A stretch of DNA of 64,000 nt from Symbiodinium natans. Taxonomy: Eukaryota > Sar > Dinophyceae > Suessiales > Symbiodiniaceae. Location of the stretch: assembly GCA_905221605.1 (NCBI GenBank), contig CAJNDS010002136.1:70001-134000 (forward strand), in the 5' to 3' direction. The stretch's first letter is position 1, and every line of letters begins with the position of its first letter. A model generated the notes under the pieces. That model searched no databases. It was not told the origin of the DNA and worked only from the letters and a program-made list of their open reading frames with translations. Positions 55,280 to 64,000 of this stretch are shown here, piece after piece. Position numbers and translations under genes: made by a program.

Positions 55280-56340
55280 ATGGTCGACCAGCTGCTGGGG
55301 CACATGAAAAGCATCGGCGAGTTCTTGCAGCAGACCTCCAGCATGGCACCGGACATCCAAGAAAAAGTGGCAGCCAACCAGATGGAGCAGCTGTTGCACA
55401 AGCTGAGTCTCATCAATGACCTGACCACAGAGGAGGCGACAACATTGTCTGCAGCCTTGAAAGGTCCTTGCTGGACAGACACCCATCGGAGCACATGGGT
55501 CGAGGCAGTGTCGAACAAGATCGCCCACAAAGGCCGGAGTAATGGCAGGAAGCCGACCCAGAGCTTGCTCCACTTCGGTGCCTTCCTGACACCGACCGAT
55601 GTTGCAGTCTTGGCAGGACATGGGAACCTGTGTGTGAAGCTCGAAACCATGGTGACCCGATGCCTGTCGATCGGCTTGACAAACCCTTCTGAGCAAACAG
55701 TCGGGAATGTTATTGCAACAGGCATGCAGCATGGCATTGCCTGCACCCCGGAAGATTCGTTCAATGTGGTCCAAGAGTTCAAGAGGCTCTTGAAAAACAA
55801 GAGGAAATCGGCTCCGTCTTTCACCGAGCACGTGCAGTCCTACCCCAGCGACCCCAGGCAGCTGCCCACGAAGATTTTCGACTTCGCCTACAGCTCGGAG
55901 GAACCGGTGCAGCAAGATCAAGCACAACTTCCTGCATCCAGTGCTAGTGGGCAAGTCGTTCTCCGGAGAAGCAGCAAGGTGGTTCGAGACACTTTGCAGG
56001 GTAGGCCTGCACATGTACCTACCAATGCTTTCGCACCGGATGCTGCAAAGACCATGCTCTCCATGATGACAACCCTCATGAATATGCAGTCCGGCATGCA
56101 GCAGGGCACAAGGCAGGGCTCGGGCTTGCCAAACTTGAGGATCTTCGGCCCGAATGGGTCGAGTGGTTCGCAGGCATCCAGAAGCCCAGGTATGCTGCAA
56201 CATGAAGATGCTTTCCAGTCGCCTCCTCGCACAAGTGCAGGCATGCCTGCAGCATCCCCCCAGCAGCAGCAGCTGTCCCCACTGCAGCAGCAGCAGCAGC
56301 TGTCCCCCCATGTGCAGCAGCTCTCCCCCGAGCAGCAGGC

Positions 56341-56381
<41 letters not shown>

Positions 56382-56830
56382 TGCAGCAGCTGCAGCTGGC
56401 CTTGCCGAGTGGTCAGCAAAGCCCATCCCTGTCAAGAACTTCACCTACATTTCAGACACATTTGCCCAGCATGGATGACAATGACGTCATGGGGGAAGTG
56501 GAGAACTCGAGCAAGCTCGTGACCGAGGCTTTGGAGAACAAGAAGATGGAGAACAAGAAGAAGCCAGCAGCCTCAAAGGCCAAAGCTAAAGCCAAGTCCA
56601 AGGCCGAGCTACCCAAAGGTAAGCCCAAAGCAAAGGCAAAAGCCGTTGCTAAGGCAGGCACTAAGGATTCCAAGCCCAAGGCCAAGGCCCAACCAAAGAG
56701 CAAGGGTATGGCAAAGCCGGATCGTGAGCACTTTCGCTCCATGACCAGTGCCCAAAGGATCAAATTGCGCCCGAATGGGTGTGGCAAGTGCCGGTGGAGG
56801 CCGGGCTGTTCCCCAAGTTGCTTTGCCTGA
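55280..56830 (+). CDS. Transposon gene 4, Gln-rich protein with C-terminal Cys cluster
   Basis: The 516-residue frame starts at the first good ATG (MVDQLLGHMKSIGEF). Residues ~30-170 form a helical domain (LLHFGAFLTPTDVAVLAG; RCLSIGLTNPSEQTVGNVIA) that I know from dinoflagellate repeat-encoded proteins. Then come a Gln tract coded by CAG repeats (56340-56385), a Lys/Ala-rich stretch (KAKAKSKAELPKGKPKAKAK) and the ending CGKCRWRPGCSPSC, spaced like a small zinc site. A DNA-binding partner of the transposase is a fair guess. The final TTT could instead be followed by a GC donor joining in phase to gene 5. Confidence 0.65.
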
Positions 56831-57299
56831 GCAGCCTGCCCAGCAAGCCGAAGTGAGTGTGAGTTTTGTGTTTCAATTGAAGCCATGCAGTCTGTGCGAC
56901 TTCAGCATTCGGTGAATGGTACATCGTGCGAACAATTGTTCCATCTTCGGCAGCAGCTTCAGGGGCAGCTGTTCTTAGTACTATATCCTATATACTGTGT
57001 GCAGAACGAAAGATGTTGCATTTGGTGACAGGGAGTCGCTCTCGCAACTGTGCTCGAAACAGCATGCATGCATGCTTGCTTCATGGATTGCATGTGTGCT
57101 CCAGTTGGCATGCAGCATTCATGGACTGTCCTCGCAACAGATCTTTTTGCCATCACTGATGTCAGCTCTGTAGGCTTCGGCTTGCTGATGTGCTGTTGTC
57201 ACTGTGTTCTGCATGCAGGTCGCTGCCTCAAAGTTTCAATTCGCCGTCTATGTAGGCTCAAGCAAACCGCTTCAGACCTTTCTTGTTGCTTGCAGGTTT

Positions 57300-57430
57300 A
57301 TATATATGGTTTACTTGGGGGCTTCTATAGGGTTTAGGGTTCTATAGGGTTTAGGGTCCATATAGGGTTTAGGGTTTAGGGTTTATATATAGGGTTTATA
57401 GGGTTCTATATTTCTAAGGTTTAGGGGCTT
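57300..57430. repeat. Degenerate TTTAGGG tract with TATATA insertions before the transposase exon
   Basis: TATAGGGTTTAGGGTTC-type words, ending about 80 bases before the transposase 3' splice site at 57511-57512. Confidence 0.8.
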
Positions 57431-57512
57431 ATAAGGGAAGTTTCGGTCGGTTCTTCACTTCACACGAAATCTTGTTTTTGTTGAATCCACATGCAGATTC
57501 TCGCTTTTGCAG

Positions 57513-59549
57513 GGCTGCCGTAAAGCTCGCAAAGCAGGGACTACAATGGTTGATCTGGCCAAATTGGGCCGACGATCATATGTCAGTCTCAATGGCCTTG
57601 CGAATGTATTGAAAGAGTTGAAAGCCCTGGATAGACTGCCTGATGCATCTTCTCGGGCAAGCCTTAAACGAGCCCGGGAAGGCGACTGCAAGGTTAATAC
57701 AGCTCTCGGCCCAACCTTTTCTTCCTTGGGCATCCACATCGAGGAGCTGGATCGCCGGACGGGAACAACAAGTATTGTAGAGCACAAGCTTCCTTTCATA
57801 CGCTTGCCAGCTGTGCTTTCTCATGCCATTGCGACATCCGATGGATTCCGAGAGTTTTTCTTGGACAGGCTCAGGGCATGCCCCAATGGGCCCACGAGCC
57901 CATGGAAGATGATTGTGTATGCAGATGAGATCACTCCCGGAAATGCTTTGAAACCACTCAACAGTAGAAAAATCCATGCATTTTACGTCAGCTTTGCAGA
58001 GATGGGCACCGAATTGTCATCGGAGAGCATGTGGTTCACTGTCCTGGCAGCTAGAAGTGATCTCGTCAACAAAATGGAAGGTGGCTTCTCAGAGCTTTTC
58101 AAACTCTTCATGGAAAAACTGTTTGAAGGGCCTTTCAACTTGAAGACGGGATGCATGCTGGATTTTGGCCAGGGGCGGCAACATTTGTTTTTTGCATCGC
58201 CTGCCATCTTCGTGGCGGATGAATCATGCATCAAGTTTGCCTGGGACCTCAAGGGAGCCTCGGGGTCAGTGTGCTGCTTGTTTTGCAGCAACATCGTTTC
58301 TCAGAACAACAGGCTTGATGTTCATGATGCCACGAATACCTTGGTCACCATTGCCGAAACCGACAGCTCGAAGTGGCGAGCTCGTGGCGACCAACTGCTG
58401 TGGGCCTCGCATGATCGTTTGGAGACCATTGCTGGTCGTGGCAGCAAGGCCGAGCTGCAGAGGTTGCAGCAAGCCATGGGAATAAACCACAACTATAAGG
58501 GTTTGTTGGGATCCCGCTTGCTTGCACCCTCCCCGACAACGATATATGACTGGATGCATTGTTATTTGGTGAGTGGACTTCTTCAGCTGGAGCTGGGACT
58601 CCTGATCCCATTGCTTTATGCTGCTGGACACAGTGTCAAGGAAATCCTGACCTTCTTCAGCTCCTTCGAGTGGCCTCATGGACTGCGACCCCATAAGCGA
58701 GAGGTTTTGAAAATCTTTGAGAAGAAGACAGTGCCGGGTGATTTCAAATGCTCGGCATCCCAAGGCCTCAGCATATACCCACTCTTGAGGCTTTTCGTGC
58801 TTCTCCATGCCAACTCGCTTACTGGAGCCGCTGTCAGAATGGCTTGCGATAGCTTTCTGAAGCTTTGCTTGGTGCTTGATTTTCTGCTGGAGGGGAACAA
58901 GGGCAAGGCAATCAGCCCACAGGAGCTGCGATCCCGCATTGTGGCTCACTCGCAAGCATTTTTGAAAGTTCACAGCGAAGATGCAGTGATTCCGAAATTT
59001 CATTATTCACTGCATTTGCCAGGCATGCTGCATCAGCATCAGAGGCTCGTCTCATGCTTTTGCCATGAACGGAAACATAAACAAATCAAGATGATCGCAA
59101 ACAACCTCCACAAAGTCACGAAGACTTTTGAGTTCACTGTGATGGAGGATGTCTTGGGTCGTTCTTTCCTGAGCTTGCAGGAACATAAGTTCTGGACAAA
59201 GCCTTCGGTGACAAAAGCGAAGCCAGCATCGGAAGAGCTTGTCGCAGAACTGGTTGCTTCTTTCGGTTTACCACAAGCCATGGGATCCTTAGCAGGCCTT
59301 GTGGCTGACTTCCAGCCTGGGCAGACATGCGAGCGAGGTGACACAGTTGTCGTTGGGGCGGTTGTCGCCGAAGTGTGGCTGCATGTGCAGCTGGCGAACG
59401 GTGAGGTGCACTCGCTGGTATCTGTGTGGGAGCCACTCGGCAAAAATCGTTTCAGTGTTCGGGAGCAGCCGACCTGGATCCCTACAAACACGATCGACAA
59501 GGCTGTGCTGCACCGAAGGTGCAATGGAGAGGCACTCATTGTGCCATGA
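57513..59549 (+). CDS. Transposon gene 5, DDE/RNase H-like transposase
   Basis: It would cut the element ends and join them to target DNA in the nucleus. The frame begins after TTTTGCAG and gives 678 residues. Visible blocks, numbered with Gly at 57513 as residue 3: IVYADEITPGN (137-146, first acidic residue), a lone ADES (238-240), DLKGASG with a CC-x2-C zinc-like turn (247-260, second acidic site), DWMHCYLVSGLLQLELG (348-364) and CFCHERKHK (517-525, likely catalytic Glu). The layout matches transposases common in dinoflagellate genomes and is closest to the EnSpm/Plavaka/KDZ type. No stop or frameshift is seen, so it may be active. Either the first ATG (57546) or a spliced upstream exon starts the protein. 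Confidence 0.68.
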   Translation, partial: GCRKARKAGTTMVDLAKLGRRSYVSLNGLANVLKELKALDRLPDASSRASLKRAREGDCKVNTALGPTFSSLGIHIEELDRRTGTTSIVEHKLPFIRLPAVLSHAIATSDGFREFFLDRLRACPNGPTSPWKMIVYADEITPGNALKPLNSRKIHAFYVSFAEMGTELSSESMWFTVLAARSDLVNKMEGGFSELFKLFMEKLFEGPFNLKTGCMLDFGQGRQHLFFASPAIFVADESCIKFAWDLKGASGSVCCLFCSNIVSQNNRLDVHDATNTLVTIAETDSSKWRARGDQLLWASHDRLETIAGRGSKAELQRLQQAMGINHNYKGLLGSRLLAPSPTTIYDWMHCYLVSGLLQLELGLLIPLLYAAGHSVKEILTFFSSFEWPHGLRPHKREVLKIFEKKTVPGDFKCSASQGLSIYPLLRLFVLLHANSLTGAAVRMACDSFLKLCLVLDFLLEGNKGKAISPQELRSRIVAHSQAFLKVHSEDAVIPKFHYSLHLPGMLHQHQRLVSCFCHERKHKQIKMIANNLHKVTKTFEFTVMEDVLGRSFLSLQEHKFWTKPSVTKAKPASEELVAELVASFGLPQAMGSLAGLVADFQPGQTCERGDTVVVGAVVAEVWLHVQLANGEVHSLVSVWEPLGKNRFSVREQPTWIPTNTIDKAVLHRRCNGEALIVP

Positions 59550-59749
59550 GCCCTGCCGGCGAGCAAAATGCCCTGCCTATATAGCGAGCCAACACAGCCT
59601 TCGACTGTTCACTTGCCACATCTCGTCAGCATGTAACCAGAGCCTTGCCTTCAAGTTCGCACCTGTATTTTGCTGCACCAGGTTACATGGCACATTCTTG
59701 GAGGCATCTCATACCCCTGGTTCCGGTGTTTTCCGAACGTTTCTTTAGT

Positions 59750-59949
59750 CATATTTTGTGGCCCATAAAACAAGTTAGCATACTTAGACAACTTAAGATA
59801 TATCTGCTAAGTTCACATACTATGTGCCTTAACTCAGTACTGCTAAACCAACTTAGTGTAAATCTATGTCTACTTATATAAGTATGGTATCTGCTACATT
59901 TACTTAGCACCTTAGCCATGTATTTTCTAACCCCGCGCGGGCTTCCAAG
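59750..59949. repeat. Right AT-rich subterminal zone and terminal inverted repeat
   Basis: Contains ATACTTAGACAACTTAAG, GCTAAGTTCAC, CCAACTTAGTGTAAATC, CTACTTATATAAGTATG and TTTACTTAGCACCTTAGCC, the inverted counterparts of the left-end TAAGT motifs, then CTTCCAAG. Confidence 0.7.
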
Positions 59950-60320
59950 AATGTCTCCATGCTTCGACGCCCCGCTCCGCCCTCCCCGCTCCACCCGCCC
60001 TCCATGGCCCTCGACCCCCATGGCCCCCATGGACCCATGCCTCCATGGCTCCTGGCGCCATGGCCCCCAATGTCTCCATGCTTCCACGGCCAACCCCCTA
60101 CTTTGTGGCTCCTGGCCCCATGGCCCCATGGTCCCCTGGCCCTATGCCTCCAGACCCAATCAAATGACTTTAAAGGGCCCCAGTGCATGCCCGCCCGCTC
60201 CGCCCGCTCCGCTTGCTCCGCCCTTCCCCCGCTCCACCCGCCCTCCATGGCCCTCGACCCCCATGGCCCCCAGGACCCATCCCTTCGACCTCCATGGCCC
60301 CCATGGACCGATGGCTCCTA
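59950..60320. repeat. CCATGG-rich minisatellite, right part
   Basis: It resumes at AATGTCTCCATGCTTC, exactly where the left part stopped, and ends near 60320 against a TTTAGGG-like tract. Confidence 0.9.
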
Positions 60321-60329
60321 TGAGCTTAG

Positions 60330-62090
60330 GGTTGAGGGTTTTCTTGGACGTTTAGGGTTTAGGGTTTCAGGGTGTAAGGGTTGTAAGTTTAGGTTTCGGG
60401 GTTCCGGGTTTCGGCATTGAGGTTGTAGGGTTTTGGGTTTAGGGCCTTCAGCGTGCCATCAGCAAGACTCTCTTAGATCTGGGGTCGGCGGCACTGGCAG
60501 TAGCCATTAAATAATGATGACCCCAATAAAGTACCCCTAATCCCAGAAGCCCCCAGAGGTTTGCATCACGTTGTTGCCGGGTAGTGGAGATAAGGCTGCT
60601 CAGGTTTCCGTCACAAGCGCGGCCTCGCTGGATCAGGTGACCCTGGGGAGATTTGACCATGCTTTATTCTCTTGTTGTGTGCCATGTTTCGGGTTTAGGC
60701 TTTAGGGTTTCTGTTGCGGTTGTTGTTGCATGTGCAGCGATGCGCCAACATAGAAAGAACACCGTCCGTGTCTGCGAAGAACGCACGTCCAGTCTTATTA
60801 AGCTTCTGAGCGGTGGAACAGCTATCGCTAAGCTGAGCGGTAAGGCCTCAGCACCAACACCAACACCAACATCCAAGCAACACTCATGAAGTCTAAAATC
60901 TTGTGACTTCCCCTTCAACTCCCAGGAAGAAGAAAGCGCCTAGCCTGCGACTACCGAAGCTCAGAGCCTGAGAGGAGGTTTCAGGGCTTACGATCTTTGA
61001 GCGGCCCCGATGGAGCTCGAGACCCGAGACCTTAACAAAAAGTAAGCTACAAACCCTGAAGCCAAATCTTGGCTGCACTTAGGAGGGTAGTAAAAAACAA
61101 ACTTTTAGCTGCCTTATTAGGCAACCCAGTAAACCGAAAAAATCTAAGGATCTAAAGTTACAGTAAAGCACCAAAAGGAAATTTCACCCTGGACCTCGGG
61201 CGGCTGATGCTTGTTCAACGCCTGCGAGCGTCTTGGAGCCCCCAAACCTTGCACTCCAAAACCCCCGAATCCCAAACGGAAACGCTCAAGAACAACAAAG
61301 CCCTAAAAGCCCTAAACACCCTAAACGCCCTAAATCCTAAATCCTAAACCCTAAACCCTAAACCCTAAACCCTAAACCCTAAACCCTAAACTCAACAGGG
61401 TCCGAGAGTCCCTATAGCACAGTGCCTGGGAAAGTTCGGTTGTACCGTCTAGCGCTTTACCGTTTTGGGCTACACGTCTACGATAGTTCCTATTCAGGGT
61501 TTAGGGTTTAGGTTTAGGGTTTCGGGTTTAGGACTGTTATGTATAAGGGGGAACATCCCAAGGTTTAGGGATGTAGGGGTTTACAGGTCTAGGGTCTGGT
61601 GTCGTGTGAGGAGCGGACAAGATTACAGAGGATCATCAGCGATACTCAAGAGTCACAACATCCAACTGCCTGCGATCTCTCGAAGTCTACCATGTTTTCG
61701 TGGGACAATTCGTGTCTCATGGGTTTAGAAAATTTTGGAGTGCGAGGCAGAGCGATTCTGAAGAGTCTCGCGGTGCACTACATGGCACTGCCACATCATT
61801 CGGAGTTGGACGAGTCTTTGCAAGCTGAACGTCGCTCTGAAAGCCCATCGAAGCCAAAAACTGCCCGATTTCTGTGTCGGAAGCACACGTCCCTAAGCCC
61901 TTAGCCCCAAACCCTCAACCCCAAACCGTCAGCCCTAAACCCTCCAGCTAATTCACTCTGTAGAGTCATGCATCAAGGCGGTATCCCTGAAGTTTACACA
62001 CCCCTAGATCACCTGGGCATACCGGCTTCGGGTTTAGGGTTTAGGGCTGCAAAGTGCCTTTCTAGACCTAAACCCTGAAGCCTGTGGCCC
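60330..62090. other. Repeat-rich spacer with unassigned frames
   Basis: Degenerate TTTAGGG (60340-60450), a family A fragment (60505-60553), a CCCTAAA tract (61339-61391), half a family B element (61534-61562) and an unassigned plus frame 61599-61904 (RLQRIISDTQESQHPTAC) without recognised motifs. Confidence 0.5.
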
Positions 62091-62093
62091 TGC

Positions 62094-62162
62094 CTGCTGC
62101 ACTGCCTCTGCTTTTTGTGCCAGCGACGACGCAGCACTTCGCACTTTCTGCATCCAAATGGC
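62094..62162 (-). CDS. Exon-like segment, helical, function unknown
   Basis: Reads AIWMQKVRSAASSLAQKAEA and then VQQ from an AG acceptor to a GC donor, in phase 0 at both ends. Probable coiled coil. Confidence 0.48.
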
Positions 62163-62310
62163 CTGTGAAGATTTCATGGGTTCGGGGTTGAGGTTGGAGA
62201 GCTGCAAATTCGAGGCGTTGAGGATCAGATGCTCATGCTCTGTGCACAACTCGAAACCCCATCATCCCAGAACCTGCCCTCCACCACCCGAAACAAAGTC
62301 CCAGAGTCCT

Positions 62311-62423
62311 CTACTACTTGCTTTAGAACCTCCCAAGAATAGAAAAAACAATACTCCCTTTCTTGCCCTTATAAGGAAGAATGTTGGGGCGGGGGGGGAG
62401 GGTGCTTAAGCAATAGCTAGTAG
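62311..62423. mobile_element. Family E element
   Basis: CTACTACTTGCTTTAGAACC at the left and TGCTTAAGCAATAGCTAGTAG at the right; core TTGCCCTTATAAGGAAGA. Confidence 0.6.
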
Positions 62424-62806
62424 TCCTAGAGGGCCAATTGCCCCAAGAACCTCAGACTGCCATTCCAGCACCCAACCCTCCAGAGCCTGAAGATCACCCC
62501 CTCAGGATTTGGGTGTTGGGTCGAGTCTTCCGGGCTTCATGCTACTTCAGGACCCCTCAACCCGAAACCCTAAACCCAGAACCCTATCAGCCCTAAGCCC
62601 TAACCCTAAACCCTAAACCCTAAACCCCAAACCGTGAACCCCAAACCTTAAGGACCCAAAGCCGGAAGCTCCACCTTCGACTTCGAGAGATGGTTCTCCT
62701 TCGGCCCGTCGTTGTTGCCTTCTCTTCGACTCTTCGGGTGATAGCGCTCTCAGGGGAACTAGGCCCAGCAGTACCCTTTTAGGGTTTAGGTTTTAGGGTT
62801 TAGGGT

Positions 62807-62885
62807 AACCTAGGTGCCCTTTTGTGGCTTTAAGGGCATGTAAGGGAACCCAAACCCCAAAATGGAGTAAGGGCCTACTCTGGGT
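62807..62885. mobile_element. Family F element
   Basis: TAACCTAGGTGCCCTTTTGTGG at the left and GGAGTAAGGGCCTACTCTGGGT at the right. Confidence 0.5.
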
Positions 62886-62889
62886 CCTA

Positions 62890-63480
62890 GCAAATCAACC
62901 TACACCATCCTGCGCCCTAAAGTCTACAACCCGCGAAGAGCCACATGGAATTTGAGACGGTGCAAGGTGTCTGGCCTGTTGAACTCATTACGAATAAAGA
63001 GCGTGTAAAGATCATCGTGGTTTTGGGTGCCTTTTCCGGAAGTATACTATGCCCTCGTTAAATATAGGACAAAAGGCTTGAAGGACCACCTAGATTGTGA
63101 GGATGCAGTACTTTCAAGATTTAATTGGAAAGAACGGGCGTTTCTTAGCAGTGGATGAACTTTACTCGCTCACTAGTTGGATGTCGGAGTGAACACGCAG
63201 GGTCTGGGAGATTAATCCAATGAACAGCTGAATGGCACTTCGAGAAGTTGTTTTCGCAGCATGGCTCGAGCTTACGGATGTGGGTGTTAGATGTGTGAAC
63301 CGTGCAAAAGTTTGGGTGATGCGTGGTAACGTTTTCACAACAATGATGCTCGAGATACCCAAGAATGGAGAAATAGGCACACCATTGAAACAACGTGGTC
63401 GTGGTACTGCATAGATCTCCCCGCCCCTGCAAAGCACGATGCCCCATACCCCCGAAACTCTCGCCATCGAAGCGTCTGAA
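62890..63480. other. Unassigned unique sequence
   Basis: A 590-base stretch almost free of telomere words. A plus frame 63232-63414 reads MALREVVFAAWLELTDVGVR but resembles nothing I know. Confidence 0.4.
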
Positions 63481-63606
63481 GATCTCTAGAAACCCTAAAA
63501 CCCTAAACCCTGAACCCTAAAACCTTAAGACCTTAAGCTTAACCCCCCCCCCCCCCCCCAACTCCCAAACTCCTCAAGAAACCTTGAGCCCCCCCAAGCC
63601 CCGCGC

Positions 63607-63649
63607 CTCGCTCCCAGTGTTCCGGCTCAATTTCGAAGAAGATCTTTGC
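63607..63649 (-). CDS. Exon-like segment, function unknown
   Basis: Reads AKIFFEIEPEHWER from AG (63651-63650) to a GC donor, flanked by CCCTAAA on both sides and a poly-C run. Confidence 0.42.
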
Positions 63650-63766
63650 CTGAACCGAAGGGGCGAACCCTGAACCCTAAACCCTAAACCCTTGGTGCTG
63701 GGTCCGGGGTCCGATCCAGCAATATGTTGCGCCTGCTTCAGTGTCCCGCCTCCCCTTCCCCACGCC

Positions 63767-63768
63767 AG

Positions 63769-63816
<48 letters not shown>

Positions 63817-63857
63817 AACCCTAAACCCTAAACCCTAAACGTTTAGGGTTTAGGGCT
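63767..63857. repeat. Poly-C tract followed by a head-to-head telomere junction
   Basis: About 48 C, then three CCCTAAA units meeting two TTTAGGG units directly (CCCTAAACGTTTAGGG at 63833-63848). Confidence 0.92.
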
Positions 63858-64000
63858 GGCCTCCCTCCCGCGTTGAAAATGAGAGGCCGGAGCCTTTGAA
63901 ATCCGAAGCTCGCAGGGCTGAACGTGCAAGAGCTTGGCCTGTAAACCGGGCCTTTGAAACAGCCCGCTGGGCTTAAGATTGGTTTAGGGTTTAGGGTTTA

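Larger units (their letters stand above)
46924..59949 (+). mobile_element. 13,026-bp DNA transposon carrying at least five genes
   Basis: The ends are CTTGGAAG (46924-46931) and its inverse CTTCCAAG (59942-59949), with weaker similarity inward (GGGCGTCGG against CCCGCGCGG). Both sides have AA. Removing the element and one AA restores the minisatellite sequence CCCCCAATGTCTCC exactly, as seen in intact units. The outer 200-300 bp are AT-rich with repeated TAAGT/ACTTA-type words. All long frames run on the plus strand and the last encodes a DDE-type transposase. Superfamily is open: a plant-like CACTA start is absent, while the transposase resembles the EnSpm/Plavaka/KDZ group. Confidence 0.85.

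Noticed and set aside
55157..56419. 420-residue antisense frame rich in Leu
   Set aside because: It is the reverse of gene 4; the Leu runs come from CAG repeats read backwards.
56066..56444. Ala-rich and Ser-rich frames over the CAG repeat
   Set aside because: These are alternative frames of the Gln tract in gene 4.

Overview
The window looks like nuclear DNA of a dinoflagellate. Three things point there: split genes whose introns mostly begin with GC or GA instead of GT, genes all on one strand over long stretches, and proteins of families I know mainly from dinoflagellate genomes. No species is claimed. The most visible feature is several dozen tracts of the plant/alga-type telomere heptamer (TTTAGGG on one strand, CCCTAAA on the other). 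They are scattered in both orientations, so this is not a chromosome end.

Region by region. From 0 to about 31 kb, and again in parts of 37-44 kb and 60-64 kb, the minus strand carries ordinary genes cut into very short exons (26-95 bases), with telomere-type tracts and 100-base foldback elements filling the introns. Three genes were rebuilt by hand with reading phase kept at the joins: an acyl-protein thioesterase-like hydrolase (119-4685, running off the left edge), ribosomal protein L38 (10832-13147, first exon not found) and a HAD-superfamily protein (17157-24321, incomplete). Further exon-like pieces on the same strand could not be tied to a named gene. At least seven families of short inverted-repeat elements (A-G below) occur, often two to eleven copies each, some touching splice sites. 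32.5-37 kb holds two adjacent 2.1-2.3 kb elements with C-rich inverted ends set in TA microsatellite. 41.6-43.4 kb is a small LTR retrotransposon with a 5-base target duplication inside a telomere tract.

44.4-46.9 kb and 59.95-60.3 kb are the two halves of one CCATGG-rich minisatellite, split by a 13,026-bp DNA transposon (46924-59949). It has 8-bp inverted ends (CTTGGAAG), an AA target duplication that restores the repeat exactly, AT-rich subterminal zones with repeated TAAGT-type motifs, and five plus-strand genes: a three-exon protein with one frameshift, a small basic protein, a nine-exon protein, a Gln-rich protein ending in a Cys cluster, and a 678-residue DDE-type transposase. This gene-carrying element and the telomere-repeat introns are the two things most worth following up.
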